A stretch of 64,000 nt of DNA from Ustulina deusta (taxonomy: Eukaryota; Ascomycota; Sordariomycetes; Xylariales; Xylariaceae). Shown here piece after piece: positions 46,524-60,076 of the stretch; the first letter of the stretch is position 1; each line of letters begins with the position of its first letter. The stretch spans positions 1-64,000 of the forward strand of contig JAJNNX010000082.1 of NCBI GenBank assembly GCA_023159155.1, in the 5' to 3' direction. A model generated the notes under the pieces. It ran no database searches, was not told the DNA's origin, and saw only the letters and a list, made by a program, of their open reading frames with translations. Made by a program: the position numbers and the translations under genes.

Positions 46524-49500
46524 CGAGTCTCCAGAAGGGCCAAAATCCCCCGCGTTATTGCTGCTGTCGTGGGTGCTGTTGTTTTATCATCGTTGTTGAA
46601 TCATAGTACGGTAAGTACTAGGTAGCTTTGTTACATTCGTCTTTTTTATTTTTTTGGCGGGATATTCTTATCTTATCTTATCGTTCAAACTCTCTACAAT
46701 CGGTATGGCGTCATACTATTCTGGCGCTAACCCACATAGGTAGCTTCCCAACGTAGAACACTGCATATTTGATTGACTGTTCTGAACATTCGTTTCTATC
46801 TCGACAGGGTGATGGAAAGCATGCGATTAAGGGACTATTATTGTTTGTATTTCTTTAACTTAGCATAGTACCTAGGTAGTCCTTTTATCCCACAGATTGT
46901 GTTGTTCAGGGAGTGCATATTTTAGAACTTAACAGGTCGGTATTCATATTTCATCAGATATCGTGTAGGTATAAAAATCTCCCCTCATTCAGGGCTACCC
47001 CAGCTAATCGTGCCTTTGCATACTATTTTTATGCGGTGGTGAAACATCGTGGCAGAACCAGGTATACCAGTTCCTTTAATTGATGCTTAAAAAGGAGCAC
47101 ATAAGAAGGGCGGGGTTCTATAAAGCCGTTCTTCATTTGCATCTTGCCTTTTTTATTCCTATACCTCTTACTCATATTTAAGTACGGGGCATTCCTTTAG
47201 GGAATACAACACTATCACATGGATGTCAGTAGGCCAGGTACCTACCTAATTGGGTAGTATTTAGCAAATCGGTCACGCTGAGGGAGGGGTAGGCGTCCAA
47301 CCATCTCTACCTTCTAAACTCAGGCCGCTATCTATGGATTGTGTAGGCACGATGCGCCGACCCTGAGTACACCAACCGATATGAATACCAAATCATTGGG
47401 TCCGTACCTACATACTTATTATGGTTCAGGGGTCTAGGGTAGATACACGTGTAGGTCGCAACCAATCCGGCCTCAGTTTGGAGGCTCGGCCCGAGGTAAC
47501 CACACAACCCGAAATCAGCGTGCCGGTTCGCATGGCGGTTATATGATTTCTACACTACCTGCACTACCGCATTAGTATCTTCGACCTTTGTAGTAATATT
47601 GCTTGGTCCACATAAGAGAATCATCAATATGCGGTGACATCACGGACGGAGAGAGGTGAAGTTGAATACAACACTCGAGGGCACTATAATTATAATTAGA
47701 CTTGGTGGCAACACGCTGGTGGTTGAATTCTCGGTCTCTTCGGTCCGGCCATAGCATCTGTCGACATTAAATCGATACGAGTGGCCAGCCGAAATTAATT
47801 GTGCTACAGGCGATGTCGTTCTCCTCTCGTAAACATATTGGTCATTCGACATATATCTCTAGATATATATCGTTGATGAACCCCGGTGCTCACAACCACG
47901 CGATTAGGGATTTACTCGATAGATCTGCACAACGGCCAAGTCTACATCTGCAGGCACCTTCGAAGTAGAAACTACCGAGTTGACCGTCTTTGCTTCTTGA
48001 CATCTCGGAAGCACGGCGGATGGCATAAAATCAAGCCGGTGAATTACGCCGACAATGCCCCTGTCCCCGGCCCGAGACCCAAGTCTTCGCCCGACTTCCA
48101 GTCGCCACCCACTTATTAATAAACCCGCGACTCCCGCCCGAAAGCACTCTTCTGCTTCACTTATATTTGCGCCCCGGCGAGCTGGGTATGTGTGCACGAC
48201 TTCTCAGCCACGTCGACGCAGTTGTATCGACCAGTTGCGACGAGACAGATGGGTGGGAGCTCTGAAGGAGGAGAGGATGGCCGCGGGAATAAAACAGCCG
48301 CCGATACGGGGGCCCGGAGTCTCTAATTCCGACGTTCTCAAGACGGCATGGCATCGGAATCGGGCGGATAGCGAAGAATACCAAGAACGAGCACCATACC
48401 GAACGGTTGCTCTTCTGCCAAGTCAGACGGGTCGTCCGTCGACATAACTTGTGGTCTAGACCTGGACCCGTCTAGACTTAGGTTGTTCCTGTTTGGGCAG
48501 CTTGAGCCGACTTGATGATACACGCAGGACAAATCCCTCCACCTATGCCATATTATCTTATCTAGACTAAGAAGGACAGGAACCATTTAACCCGCATAGC
48601 GAAAGCGCCACGCGTCGATATCTATTAAGATTCGGATCTATATCATGTTAGACTTATGATCTAATTTCTTATCTGCTTACTTCCGACATATTTCCTTGCC
48701 ATCGACATACACCCCATTGCAGGAACGCTGCAGCAGCACAGATAAGCGCTAATACCAAAGCCGCATGGAAGGATGCTGGGCCGCATAGATAGGAGTACCA
48801 GATCCGAAGAGCCGCCAATAAGGTACTGGCTGTCTAGGTTGTTCGAGGCTGCCTTCATGTAGGACCTGTACAGAGAATCTGCAGCGGAACTGCATATCGA
48901 TATTCCGGACGACACATGCGGGAAAAAAAAAGGGAGAAAATTACTATTACATTCAACAACCAGGCAGACAGGCAGGCAGACATAGCTGGTCAAGGCAGGA
49001 AAAGCACCCTCAGACGGCCAAGTCTCTGCCCAGTATATGCATCATGGATCCTGCATTCCAAGGATCCACATCCCTTCAACACTACGATAGCGTCGATTTC
49101 CGCTAATACTTTCTGTGCGAACCAACCGTATCGCCTCACGGCATTGTCTCGGGTCTCTCATGCTCGTCATCCTATCCGCCGCTAAAGCACGGCATCACAG
49201 CGAGGTTAAACTTATTTTGGGCAATAAGGTCGACCCGTGACATCAGTGTGTAAGTCGATCACGACTAAACTAACTCACTCTGAGCCATGCCGCGGATAAT
49301 CAATCCCCGCGATCAGCCAGAGAGAGAGAGAGAGAGAGAGGCCTTTGCGAACTTGCAAACGGTATAAACAATAACGGTCAAATAATACGGCGTATCAGGT
49401 TCCTGTAGTGTCCCTGATTGCGACAACTTGTGGCGGCATTGTCGCAGCCACACGGGTTTCACAGCGCCTGCATTGCATTCGCTGACTGATAAGGTGACAA

Positions 49501-50592
49501 ACAGACAGACAGGACAGACATGGCGGCGTCACCGCTTGACGCCGTGTCGTAATGCAGGGAGGCTGCCAGACCCGGCTCACCATATCGCTTTGGCTGGCCC
49601 GCCGTCTTCGGTGATTTATAGCGTATCCCCTCACCTGAAATGGAACGAGTAAGAGCAGCGTTGCCTTGGCTCGGATATCGGCGGGCTAAATTATCCAAGT
49701 TCCTGGTCCGAGCCGTCGGGATTCGTATTGGCCACGCACACACTGAGCTTCAACAAGTAGAAAAACCAATTTCACTACTCTCGTGACTCGCCAGCCAGAC
49801 ACAAACGCCAGCAAGTGACCTTCGGCCCTGTCCGAGCACCCTGCACGTGACGGCGAATACAATGGGGAAATGCAGGACTTGGATGTTGTCCAACCAAGGC
49901 CTCGGCAGTCGAGTTGCAGGTTTTGATGCATTCGGAGCAAGGTAAGGAAGTGGGGGTAAAATACCTACCTATGTAAGCGACGCCAGGGTACATACACCCC
50001 GAGCTCTAATTATCGGCAGGCGTATTTGGGGGACCTCAAGCACACAAACTTAACGGTGTAGAATTAAGATTTTGGGGGGGTAGCATGGCATAAGTGCTGA
50101 GCTAATTGCACGATTCCAGGCCCTTCACCGCCAACGTCGGCTAATTCCCAAACGACCGGATCGGTGCGTCTCGAAAGCGTAAAGTCGAACACAACCACTA
50201 TACGGCATGTATTACCTATGGGTAAAGTAATACGATGTCGTGACCGCCTATTCTCGAGCCACATCAATCGAAACCCGTACCGAAAGGGGGGGGGGTTGGT
50301 TGTTGTTCATGGGTAAACCCCAGATGGCAAATTTCATTTGTATGGTCTAAAATCGATTCTCTATGCCCATCTACATGCAGAACCCGCCAAACCACAGCCC
50401 CAACTCCCTTGTCTTTGCAGTGGCGCACGTTAAATAAAACCCCGTGGTCCGCCATATGTACAATACAAGATGCAGTGTCGTCCTGCGATAGGTAGAGGAG
50501 GACGACTTTTATATATAGATATATAAATATATATATCTATACCATGTATCATGGTGTGTCTCGTAATCGTAATCGTCGGAGCGAAGCATAGG
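46524..50592. other. Intergenic region without supported genes
   Basis: About 4 kb of normal composition. All frames are under 135 codons and none shows a domain, a signal peptide with a good continuation, or convincing splice sites. It contains a 20-base AG microsatellite at about 49,320-49,340, a G10 run at 50,286-50,295 and an alternating TA tract at 50,512-50,545. The 47,820-48,450 part has overlapping frames on both strands but only low-complexity peptides. Confidence 0.5.
49319..49341. repeat. AG dinucleotide microsatellite
   Basis: Ten to eleven AG copies in the intergenic region between the tRNase Z and Zn2Cys6 genes. Confidence 0.9.
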
Positions 50593-51741
50593 CTATTCTT
50601 TTCGCATCAGCTGCTCCGGAAGTGGTGAACATATGTCGTAGTTGGTGTGGAAGAACTCGGCCGTCTCACCACTCCGCCGCTGCATCTCGTTATCGAACAG
50701 GTTCAGCATGGCGCCCACGCCGGGTATCCTCTCGAGCCTGGTGACCGACTGCCTCCAGGCGTCCATGTGTCTCGTGCCCGCCAGAGCATTCAGCTCGCGC
50801 ACGCGCGTCTCCAGCGTCTCCAACACGGCCGGGTTTGCCTTGGGCGGCCCCTGTCCGTTCGTCGGTGGGGCTTTGCGCATCCATTCCAGGTACTCTGCCA
50901 CGACGGAGGAAATCCCGGCGATCTCGGCCTGCGTGTTAAATACAGCCATGCCGAAGGCTGTGAGCTCGGCCAGGATGTGGTTGGCGTCGTCCGCTCTGTG
51001 TCCCCTCCCGCTGGGCGACGGCGGCGGCGACGTCGTAGATGTAGATGAGCCGTTGACTATCCTGACTTCCCGGAGGCTGGGCATCTGTCGATGCGAGTAC
51101 ACGCTCTCACGCCGGAACGAGGACGGGGTGGTACTGGGTCCCGACATTTCGTCTATCCGTCTCAGGTCGTCCATTTGGAAATGAGACGGGTCGTTAGGGA
51201 CACCCATATGCGGGCTAGGTATATAGTTCATGAACTCGCCATCTAGATTCTCCGGCGACATTGGCAGTGAGTGGTGCGAGAAGGGGGTGGACGGCAAGCC
51301 GTGAACCCCCGCCGACATGAACGGGTCTCCCGTCGGCACCGCCGTCGACATTTGCAGGTTGAACGCCGAACAGTCCGGATACTCGACTCCGATCGCCGAG
51401 CTGGGTGTCGTAATCGGCATTTGCTCATTAGGAGTAGTAGGTTTATTCGTGTTACTATGTGTTAATATGTAGGCTTCTGCTTTATCTGTATTTGCCGCAC
51501 GTCAGCCTCTCGGCATGCCGCCACCCTCGACAACTCCCAAAGCAGCAGGGATAGTACCTAATCGCTCCTGTAAACTCTCGATGGTCTGGGCCAAGTCGGC
51601 TTTTGTGGGTTTGTGAGTCGGCACATAGATACATGTCTCGCCAGACCGGCGACACTTCTCGCAAGAGGGTTGGCCTCCGTCACACCGTACTTTTCTGTCG
51701 CGACATAGTTTACAAGCTATGTGGCGAGACAGATTGTTCAT
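50593..51741 (-). CDS. Zn2Cys6 (C6 zinc cluster) transcription factor, AflR-like layout
   Basis: Exon 1 is 51,741-51,558 and exon 2 is 51,485-50,593, joined over a 72-nt intron (GTACTA donor, CTGAC branch site, ATACAG acceptor), giving 358 residues. Without splicing the frame meets a TGA at the MPRG end. With splicing the sequence across the junction reads IESLQERL-DKAEAY, the coiled coil usually found after the zinc cluster. The cluster is C10-x2-C13-x6-C20-x6-C27-x2-C30-x6-C37, starting MNNLSRHIACKLCRDRKVRC. The middle is Ser/Pro-rich. The C-terminal part (from DDANHILAELTAFGMAVFNT) is helical and recalls the short regulatory domains of secondary-metabolism activators rather than the long fungal_trans domain. 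It is nuclear and DNA-binding. Its target is unknown; the UbiA-family gene 10 kb away is a possible but unproven one. Confidence 0.85.
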
Positions 51742-54700
51742 GATTATGAGACGGGAGTGCGTCTGAAATGGCCGATGAGGGAGTGTGACTAGTCGACTAC
51801 CTTAGCCGGTGGTTAGCCGAGCTCCCTCATAAATCAATCTATGGTCGATTAATGTCTTTCGTGACTTTCGACGTCGCTCCACACGTGTGAGATACGGTAA
51901 TAAGGAGGAGAGTGACAGGTTTTTTTCTGCAACAAGTGTTCTGTAGGTTGGGATCCAGCTGAGGGTATAAAGTAAGGTCTCCGCCAAGCTTTGGGTTTTG
52001 GGGCTGATCTAATGCCTTCAGGTCCAATTAAGCTACCGAGCTTACTTATTATGGCTCGATTACCAGGCACTAAATCCGCCAGCTGATTCCTTGAACAACG
52101 CGAATGGGGTCTAAATACATAGCTTGGATCTGAACGGTTTGCGGTGTGGGGGTTTCTTGCTTCTGAGGGAGTGTAGCCCGCAGAATAGCGGAAAGTAGAG
52201 GGAGAAAAAAAAAACAGGTAACCCCTGCTTGCATCCTTTAGGCACCTTACGTCTTACTTAGCGGGAATATGGAGATATGTACCGTAGTAATGAAGCATGA
52301 TCCGACCGGCTACGTAATCGGCAGTCAGTTTTAAGTCGAAGATGGGGAGGGCGAAAACCTGCTCTCATGTTCCTTGCAGTCTGACTCTGTCAAGGGGTGT
52401 GGCAGAGAAGCAGATACCTACCTTAATTACTCCATAATATTTTTTTTCAAGGATGGACCTGCCATAAATCCCCGGACGCTCTTCTCAAGCTAAGGTATGA
52501 ACACTTTGGGGCATGTCAACTTTTTGTTCAAACAATGAGGTTTACTACGTGTAGGGCAACTCATGAGTAAGAGCCACGTATTTGGCCCACCTTACGCAGG
52601 TTCATTCAGCCCACTTCAGCGAGGCTCACGGTAATTCCACGTATAGTCTCCGTCCTGTTCTGGTGTAGTCAAACCGTTGGTAAGCCATTAGCCAAGCTGT
52701 CAACGTCGAAGTCAGCGGCAGAGTGGTATATATGAAGCATATGTCTAAAGTGAAACGGTCTTAAAGTTAGTTTCAATCCTAATTAGACAACGGGTCCCTG
52801 GCAAAAATAGCTTTAAGAAGAAGCTGTCTACGACAAGTGTGGTGTAAGACGAGCACGCTAGAACCGGCTTAGCTGCAAGGCCCCATGCCAAGCCCTTGGC
52901 AAATACAACTGTAACATGTCCGATAAGCTGACTGACTTGCCTGCGCAATACTTTATTGGGAACACCTAGGCATCTAGACGCACTACACAACTACCTACTA
53001 GGACAGAATACTGGTTAAATTTTCAAGAACCTGTTCGGTAGGGGTTGCCGATAACATCCTCGACCGGCACGGCCCATATTGTGAGACAAAGTGCTAATGG
53101 GACATCAAATACACGACCTTGCCTACACTAGATCAAAGTTGGCCGAGAAGACCTGCCTAATTGATATCTTGCGTCATGTTCATCCTGAGGTGAACGGCGT
53201 ACACTAGATAGAATCTTGCAACATCTCCTCCCGAACACTAAGGCAACAGGACTAGGGCGACGCCGCGTGGAGAATTATTTCAAATCGAAGGGGCAAAGCA
53301 AACTTCCTACTGCACACACATAGCATGACAGCGCGTGAGTAGTCAGTAGGAAAGGCTTCAACTGAGCCGCAAGTTTGGATCAATATGCTCATGAGCAAGA
53401 TATTCCACAGTCATACCATCGGTTCGTCACCGTACACTATTCTCAAGCTATTCATTCATCATTTCCCCGTTCGTGAGTCGACATGGGCGTGATGAAGCGA
53501 CCCCATCTCTTCATGTAGGTAGATGCAGGTTTCGCAAGGTATTCGCATTGGATTCGCAGTGTAGGTACGTTGTAAAGTGGGTGTCTATGCGTAGGTCGTT
53601 GGACTGCCAATCATGGGAAGGACTGTGTGAATCTCAAGGACGAAAGCAATTGTATTATTAAGTCCAGATTTGATGCTACAACGCCAGGATTATTGGTAGA
53701 CCCTAACACCATGAGATTGGGTATGAGGGATAAACGAAACTAACCGAGGTGTGCGTAAACCGGGCCGGCCCGCTATGAGGAATGATTCGCATTTTTTTGG
53801 TTGCATGGCAAGTATTTACTCAAACCTTTTTGCTTCAATTGTTCATTTATACAATCCGCGGCCAACGAGAATATTGCGGAGGATAGGAAATTGACACCAG
53901 GGAAGACTTGTATCTATCTCTCGTGCATATTTGTATCGCATTGAGCAAGCATTAAGTTGTTCGCTCCAAATTCCCGAGATCCAGATAACCATACTACCCA
54001 TACCTAGTTTGGGTTACCGACTTGCGTCCCAAGCGGCGCCCAAGCGGTGCCTGCACATCCCTACCTACACGTATCCTACAACATTCCCAGCAACGCTTGT
54101 TTTAGTGGGTTCGGTTGGCAGTTTAGCTCGTATTAGTCATCCTTGTTCGCGCGCAATGACAGGAGATATATATAGCTCTTCCAGTTCGACTAAGAGTAGC
54201 GCCTTGATTAAGCATCCTCCAGGGCCGCCCGGTAGACACGCTAGAGCTCCGCGAGAACTCCAATTACTGTCCCGCTCGTCCTACCAATATATATTACCTA
54301 TGACAGAGCCATGCATTTTTTGCCATCAGGATGGCAATCCTAATTGCCGCTCCCAGTGTATGTGTACTCATCGCCAAGTCGCCTAATGCCAGGCCTGTCA
54401 CGACATGCATACTGTACATGCTTCATCATTTAAGCTTACTCTGTACTGCAGCGCGAATTTAGCCTCCAAGCTAAAACATGTAAGACGCTAAGTCTCCCCT
54501 CGCATGCTCATTCAGCATCACATTCACGAACCGAAGCAACACACAATTCTGAGAAGTCTGTAATGCATTAGACGGCGTTATGTGTAAGTTCTACCATTTT
54601 CGGGACAGCGTGAATGAGTGAGCAATTCACCACGTCTTGAATGGTGTTTATTGGCCCGACCCATTTGCCGAACATGGTATCTCGACCTAAATATAGAGCT

Positions 54701-57003
54701 GGATCTTGTCTGTGCCACGGACACCTACGTATCTGTATCTGTACCTACTTAGTGTAGTGCAGGGCGTGTAGTTGATGACCTTCAAATCCCGAGGGCCGTC
54801 AGGGTTCTAATACCCCTGAGGGCTACTAAGACTTAGAGGATTCTATCTACTTAGTAGATGCATCCCTTTTCCGAAGGTGCCGATGGGATCAATGGTGATG
54901 CCAAAATTAGTGTACACCAAAAGACCAGACACTGTGCCAGACCCATGAGCTGCACGGGCTCTCTGAATTGCCTGCCGGGTCTGTCATGCCCCTGACAAGC
55001 GAAGCGAAGCCCCCTGTTAGTGGACACAACCCCTGCCACGTGGTGGATCATTGGGCATGACGTTCATAGTAATCATTCTCTCCGCTAGGTACACTACAGC
55101 ACTAGGTAGGCCAGCTGTAAGACTACTTTTTTTTCTACGTATCTGCGGAGACGGAAGCAAGTTGTGCCATGAGAAAACCCTTCAAATTTATCGTATTCAT
55201 TTCGCTCATTGCAATCATCCATTTTCAAGGTATCACCCCTAATTCACGATGTGAAGACTGCTGTCAAGGATCAAATGACTGGTGAGACATGGAACCATCT
55301 GTCATGAGATCAACCACATCTGCCACAAGGAGAGTGTTTTATATATTTGTAACGGGGATCAGTCACAGTTCCTGCGGCTAGGTACTAGAATTAACGATTG
55401 GTATTGTGCAAAGGATAAAAAGCTTGATCTATACTGGCAAATTCTGCACATGCAACTTATATAGGTTGATTATTGGCCTGTGCAGTGGCCGCATAGTAAT
55501 ATTCATAGTACACCTAGCCTAGCATAAGTTTATATATGTTATTAGACACAGTAAATGTGTATACATCTTCAAGGACTCTCTGTTTCTTATATAATTATGC
55601 CAGAATATTCTGTTAGCTTTTGCATAGATTTGGTTTTATGCAGGTAGACCATCGTGGTAACCCTACGTGTCCTTGTTTAACCACCAATATAAGTGACCTT
55701 GACAAATACCATTACATTCATAGTCTTAACCTACTAAGGCTAGAACTATCATAGTTGTTAACACAAGTAGTGGTGGTTACTTGCCGCCTCTATATTAGGT
55801 TCAGCGCATCTATGGACGTTCACAACGATGCTTCTGTTGTGCTAGAATAATTACTGAGTGTGGTGTTATACGTAATTCTAAAGGATATCCGCATTTAAAA
55901 TACTCTCTATATCGAAGTTGCTCTCTATAATACCATCCTTTGAACGCTTTTAAAATATATACATGACGCGAATAGAAAATCCTAAGCGTAAAGATCTCAG
56001 CGATAGAAGTTAATCTAGAGAGCACTGCAAATATGCATTAGCACGTAAGAATATAAGTTCTCGGTTAAGTCATCCCTAGTAACAATATATAGCTTTTGCT
56101 GGTCTATCAAAGGTGATAACGTTATCTATGATGGAGTTAAGAGATTAGCGATATTAATATCAATGTGGTAGAATGAAACCTACAACATAGGTTGTTGATT
56201 TTGAAGCTCCAAATTTTAACTCTGCATTGCTAGGTTAGCTCTTTTAAACTCTTCTTGTCGATTACACTGTTGCAACACAATTCTTAGACTCCCTAGGGGC
56301 AACATGGTGGGCACTATATTCTTCAGCAATATACTAACTATCAAGTATTGCGGCTCAGGCCCTGTATTATATCGTGTAATAATGCGTCACGTAAATCCCT
56401 CCACAAGACAATAGCAGCCAGTGGTGCCCCTTGATTTTAGATAAGGTTGCAAAAGATGAGTATTTGGGCATTAATTAGCTATTTGCACCAAATAATAACA
56501 TATCAAGCACCGGGTCGAGCTACTAGTAGCGATATATCCGCCATCCAGCCGCCTGTATGGTTCTGGCACCTACGTAGTTCCTTGACACTCGATTATTTAC
56601 CCTTGTTAACTAAAGCAACGCTGTGAATGGTTAAAGACGAGACTAAAGAGGAGAGGAAAAAAGAACACAAAGGAACAGAAATAATCCGTAGATATCTGAC
56701 CCATAGTCGAATGCTTTAGGATACTTTATGAGAAAGTCAGCCTGCAATTGTGCAGCTCTGACATTAAGACACTCATTAGTATTAGTGTATAGCCTGGACA
56801 TTGTCTAAACTCACAAGAGTGCAGTTTTAAACCAATGCCTCAAATTGGTTATATATCTCAAGCGAAGAGCCAATATTCTCTCCCGGTTACTTTCACCATT
56901 TCTCGCTTCCGTGTAATAGTCTTTTCTTGACGCCTTGTACTTGGCCTTTGTGGGATTAATCCGAATGGATATTTACTTGTAGGCGCGATAGTCTTGCTGC
57001 ATA

Positions 57004-57300
57004 TCACTTGTCCAGCTGGCGCGGCTTCCAGTCTTCTTTAAGCCTCTTGGCATTCTGAGATGTCTCGTGTTGCTGTTCTCCTAGCGAGGATTTGCTGTCA
57101 GCTGATGCTATTGCTAGCAACAGTTCTCTGTACAATGCATGTCCCCTATCCTCGGGCCAGTTTAAGTATATATCGTCGATCTCACTCGGGATATTGTCCT
57201 TCCCAGGTGCTGGCTGGAAGCCCGCCGCAAGGACAAGGTCTAATCCGAGTGGCCGATTTGCGCGCTGCATTGCGATGGTGTTCGAATGTGAACAACGCAA
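57004..57300 (-). other. Unassigned short open frame
   Basis: A 98-codon frame with a protein-like composition in its middle (SEIDDIYLNWPEDRGHALYR, then ELLLAIASADSKSSLGEQQ). It ends at a stop at 57,004-57,006, but no upstream exon or promoter is evident and the family is not recognised. Possibly the last exon or a remnant of a gene. The plus-strand frames here look less natural. Confidence 0.2.
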
Positions 57301-57588
57301 AGGGAGGAAAACTTGGGAACAGCCCGAGAATGATTGACTGGAGTTCTTGAAGAGCTACTGAGGGTGTTGTAGATGTAGAGACTGAAATTTGGACTTGATT
57401 ATTCTGGTTCTCGACACTCCTTTATAGATTTTCCCCTCAGAGAAAGTGATTGAGAACTTGTCCCGAACTTACATTCCATCTTCTACATAACAGAATGTTT
57501 GCCTCCCCTTGAGATTCCCCGGGTGACCGCCTGTCTTCCTGTCTTGTCCTATTCACTTCATCCGATGGGCAACACCATCTTGGGAATG

Positions 57589-57715
57589 AGCAATAATAGC
57601 AGCATCTTGATAATGAACAGTAACAGCAGCATTATTGGTAATGGGCGGCGACGGTGGCGTTATTGATGATGAGCAATAATAGTAATCATAGTATCATTGA
57701 CAACGGGCAATGTTT
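57589..57715. repeat. Degenerate minisatellite, unit about 28 bases
   Basis: About four units of the type AATGAGCAATAATAGCAGCA plus a TCTTGAT-like tail, each diverged. One unit is GC-rich (GGGCGGCGACGGTGGCG). It sits in the upstream region of the F-box gene. Confidence 0.55.
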
Positions 57716-57825
57716 CACTTCAGTGGCATTAAATCAAGTTGCATGGACGGGCTACAGCACATAACATGGGTGCAGAGTGCCCCCTACGTTTTACACCATC
57801 TCCCAAATCTCTCTATGTAAGTAGG

Positions 57826-58215
57826 TACTTCAAGTAACTTTCCACGTAGAAAGTAATACCCACGGGCCGTGGATTTCTTCATTGTACCAGAAGTGTTCGG
57901 GCCAGCTACCTACCTACCTAAGTACCTAGGTAGCATTGAATACACCTCGCTTGGGATTTAGGATTAGAGTGACGGCTGTAGGTAACAATCGGCCACTGAC
58001 AGCTGGTCATTCTCCACGTCCAAGTCCTCAAGTACCTAATGTACATAACCTCAGTGTCCGTACATACATAACATACCTCTTCGATTTGCTCCCAGTTAGG
58101 TAGTCCAAGCTCCTGCCGCCTGATACCATTGACACCGCAATGTTTGCGCCGCTCACCTATTCAGAAACAATGAAAAGCCTCTCGATCCCAAACCTACATA
58201 GGTAGATAGGTAGCC
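57826..58215. repeat. Region dense in TACCTA/CTAGGTA short palindromic words
   Basis: Includes CCTACCTACCTAAGTACC, TAGGTAGC, AGTACCTAATGTACATA and CATAGGTAGATAGGTAGCC. Words of this kind also occur at 60,220-60,310 and scattered through other spacers of this window, but not in genes. Confidence 0.5.
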
Positions 58216-58430
58216 TTTTGACCTTTTCCACCTCTGTACCTATTCTTTTTATTTATTTCCTCCCACTCTACTTCTGACTTTCATTTTCCCTTCCTCTTAA
58301 TACCGCCCAGTTCGTCCACAAGTCTTCCCTCTGAAAGCAGAACTTGAAAACATTACTAGCAAGATCACCCTGCAGCGACCTTCCAACAGCAGTGTCCAGC
58401 AACGACGGTACTTCTACCAGGGACAACGAC

Positions 58431-60076
58431 ATGGAGAACAATATTTCCGCAGTAGCACCCTTTCCCCCCGACAGTGACCCTGGTGCTACCACTCTAGGCA
58501 GGGAAGGTAGTGACACCGCGGCAACACAAACTGCTGACAGCAGCCTCGGGACCAACAGCAGCGACGTCGATAAGACACCGGCATCTCCGACTAGCAGCGA
58601 TCATAACGGTTGCACTAGCCGTTACGATGAAGCCTGGTTTGAAAGGATGCGGACTTGGAAACCACCTTATGACAACAGCGAAGACAAGGGCGGTCACGAT
58701 AGCGATGACAGCTGTGCGAGCCATGACAGTTTCGTTAGCAATGTTCTCAGGAGGACTCCCCTCCCACCTCGGGCTAAGCCTTACTATCCACCTGAACGCT
58801 ATGATTTTTTCTCCAAGAGCGTCGAAGAGAAAACTTCTCCAGAGAGCATGAGAACGGTGGCAAAGGTGGCTTCCTACTCTAGACTGGAGACGCTTCCCTC
58901 CGAATTAAGAACCCAAATTCTATCGAGCATACCAGACCTAGAAACGCTCCGCTCCATGATTCATGCCTCCCCAACCATGCATGCTCAGTACCTATACAAC
59001 CGCCACAGAATCCTTTCCGCTTGTTTGGACCGCGAATTAGATGGCTTCTATGTTGACGCATACGCCAATCTGAAGTCTCGTGCGAGTGAATTGGGATGGT
59101 TGCGGACAAATAAGACGATCACCGATTTTCTCGATTCCTACGAGTGCTGGTTGCAAGGTTGGGATTCTTACCCATGTGCAAAATTACTCCCTCCTAGCCG
59201 TGTGAGATGGATGGCGACTTACTACATGTCCGTTGCCCGGCCCCTCGTCCGCCGATATAGTTCATGGGCACTCGAAAATTTCGAAGCAGTTCTATCGTGG
59301 GCAGATTCAGAAAATACATCACGTGACAGTCACAATATCACCACATTAAGCCGAAGCGAGGAAATACGCATTTTCCGAGCTCTCTACCGCCATGAAACCT
59401 ATAACCATCTTTTCGGTCAGAATATGGGCAGCCGCGACGGCGGCTTCAGCGAGGGAAAAATTAACGAAATATTCTTTGGTCTTTTCTATGCGTGGGAATC
59501 CGAGTCGATTGGATGTTTTGATAAATTTCTTCGAAAACAATGGGGAGAGATTTTCGGCCAGGTTCGAGACGACATCCGCCCTGACCAAATGAACTGGAGA
59601 CACTGCGGTGGTATATTTGATGAAGAATCATATGACCTGCATAGGGAAGCTTCTAGTAAGTATTGGTGTCCCAGTCATGACCAACGGTGGCAAGTTCCGG
59701 TGCACAAACTAACGTTGAGATAGAATACAAGGATGGAATGATCTCTCGGGGATTAAAGGTGTTAATGCGAGTCCTGGCCATCGACAATGACCAGAATCTG
59801 GTCGCTGCGATGGAGCGATGTCTGATGTCTTCTGCTCATAAGGACGCGGGCATATCACAGACTATGAGGACACACTATCAATCGTTCGGCGCCAGGGATC
59901 CGGCCGAGCAGCGACGGAGTCGGATAGCTTTTCACGACGACTCGTGGCCGCTAGATGGGCCACCCCTAGCGTGGGTTGCCTTGTGGGGTGGAAGGAATGT
60001 CAACAACTACGGAGACGCTACGCTTCAAACACTGATTCGAGGGGGATATGTAATGTGGGATGCGGAACGATGGTGA
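58431..60076 (+). CDS. F-box domain protein, two exons
   Basis: Exon 1 is 58,431-59,655 and exon 2 is 59,724-60,076, giving 525 residues. The 68-nt intron has a consensus GTAAGT donor, an ACTAAC branch site and a GATAG acceptor. Frames join exactly; reading through would stop after 23 more codons. The start is the first ATG of the frame (MENNISAVAPF). The first 140 residues are Ser/Thr/Asp-rich and probably disordered. Residues 148-190 (SRLETLPSELRTQILSSIPD, then LETLRSMIHASP) form the F-box-like motif seen in many Sordariomycete proteins. The remainder is a Trp/Tyr-rich helical region of unknown fold. F-box proteins link substrates to SCF ubiquitin ligases through Skp1; here that role is inferred from the motif only. 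The flavin-reductase-like gene follows on the same strand. Confidence 0.75.

Larger units (their letters stand above)
51742..58430. other. Long intergenic region without supported genes
   Basis: About 6.7 kb. The 55.4-56.9 kb part is moderately AT-rich and closed in all frames. The longest frame (53,931-54,386, plus) starts at TTG and has no recognisable pattern. The last 600 bases upstream of the F-box gene are rich in CTAGGTA/TACCTAC motifs. A minisatellite lies at 57,589-57,715. Promoters of the two diverging genes at its ends must lie here. Confidence 0.5.

Noticed and set aside
48055..48447. Plus-strand 130-codon frame
   Set aside because: Arg/Ser/Pro-rich with no domain, signal peptide or splice context, and other frames overlap it on both strands.
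53931..54386. Plus-strand 151-codon frame
   Set aside because: It starts at TTG, shows no family pattern and has no convincing promoter or intron. The Cys/His-rich end (CIFCHQDGNPNCRSQC) is too short to call a zinc finger.
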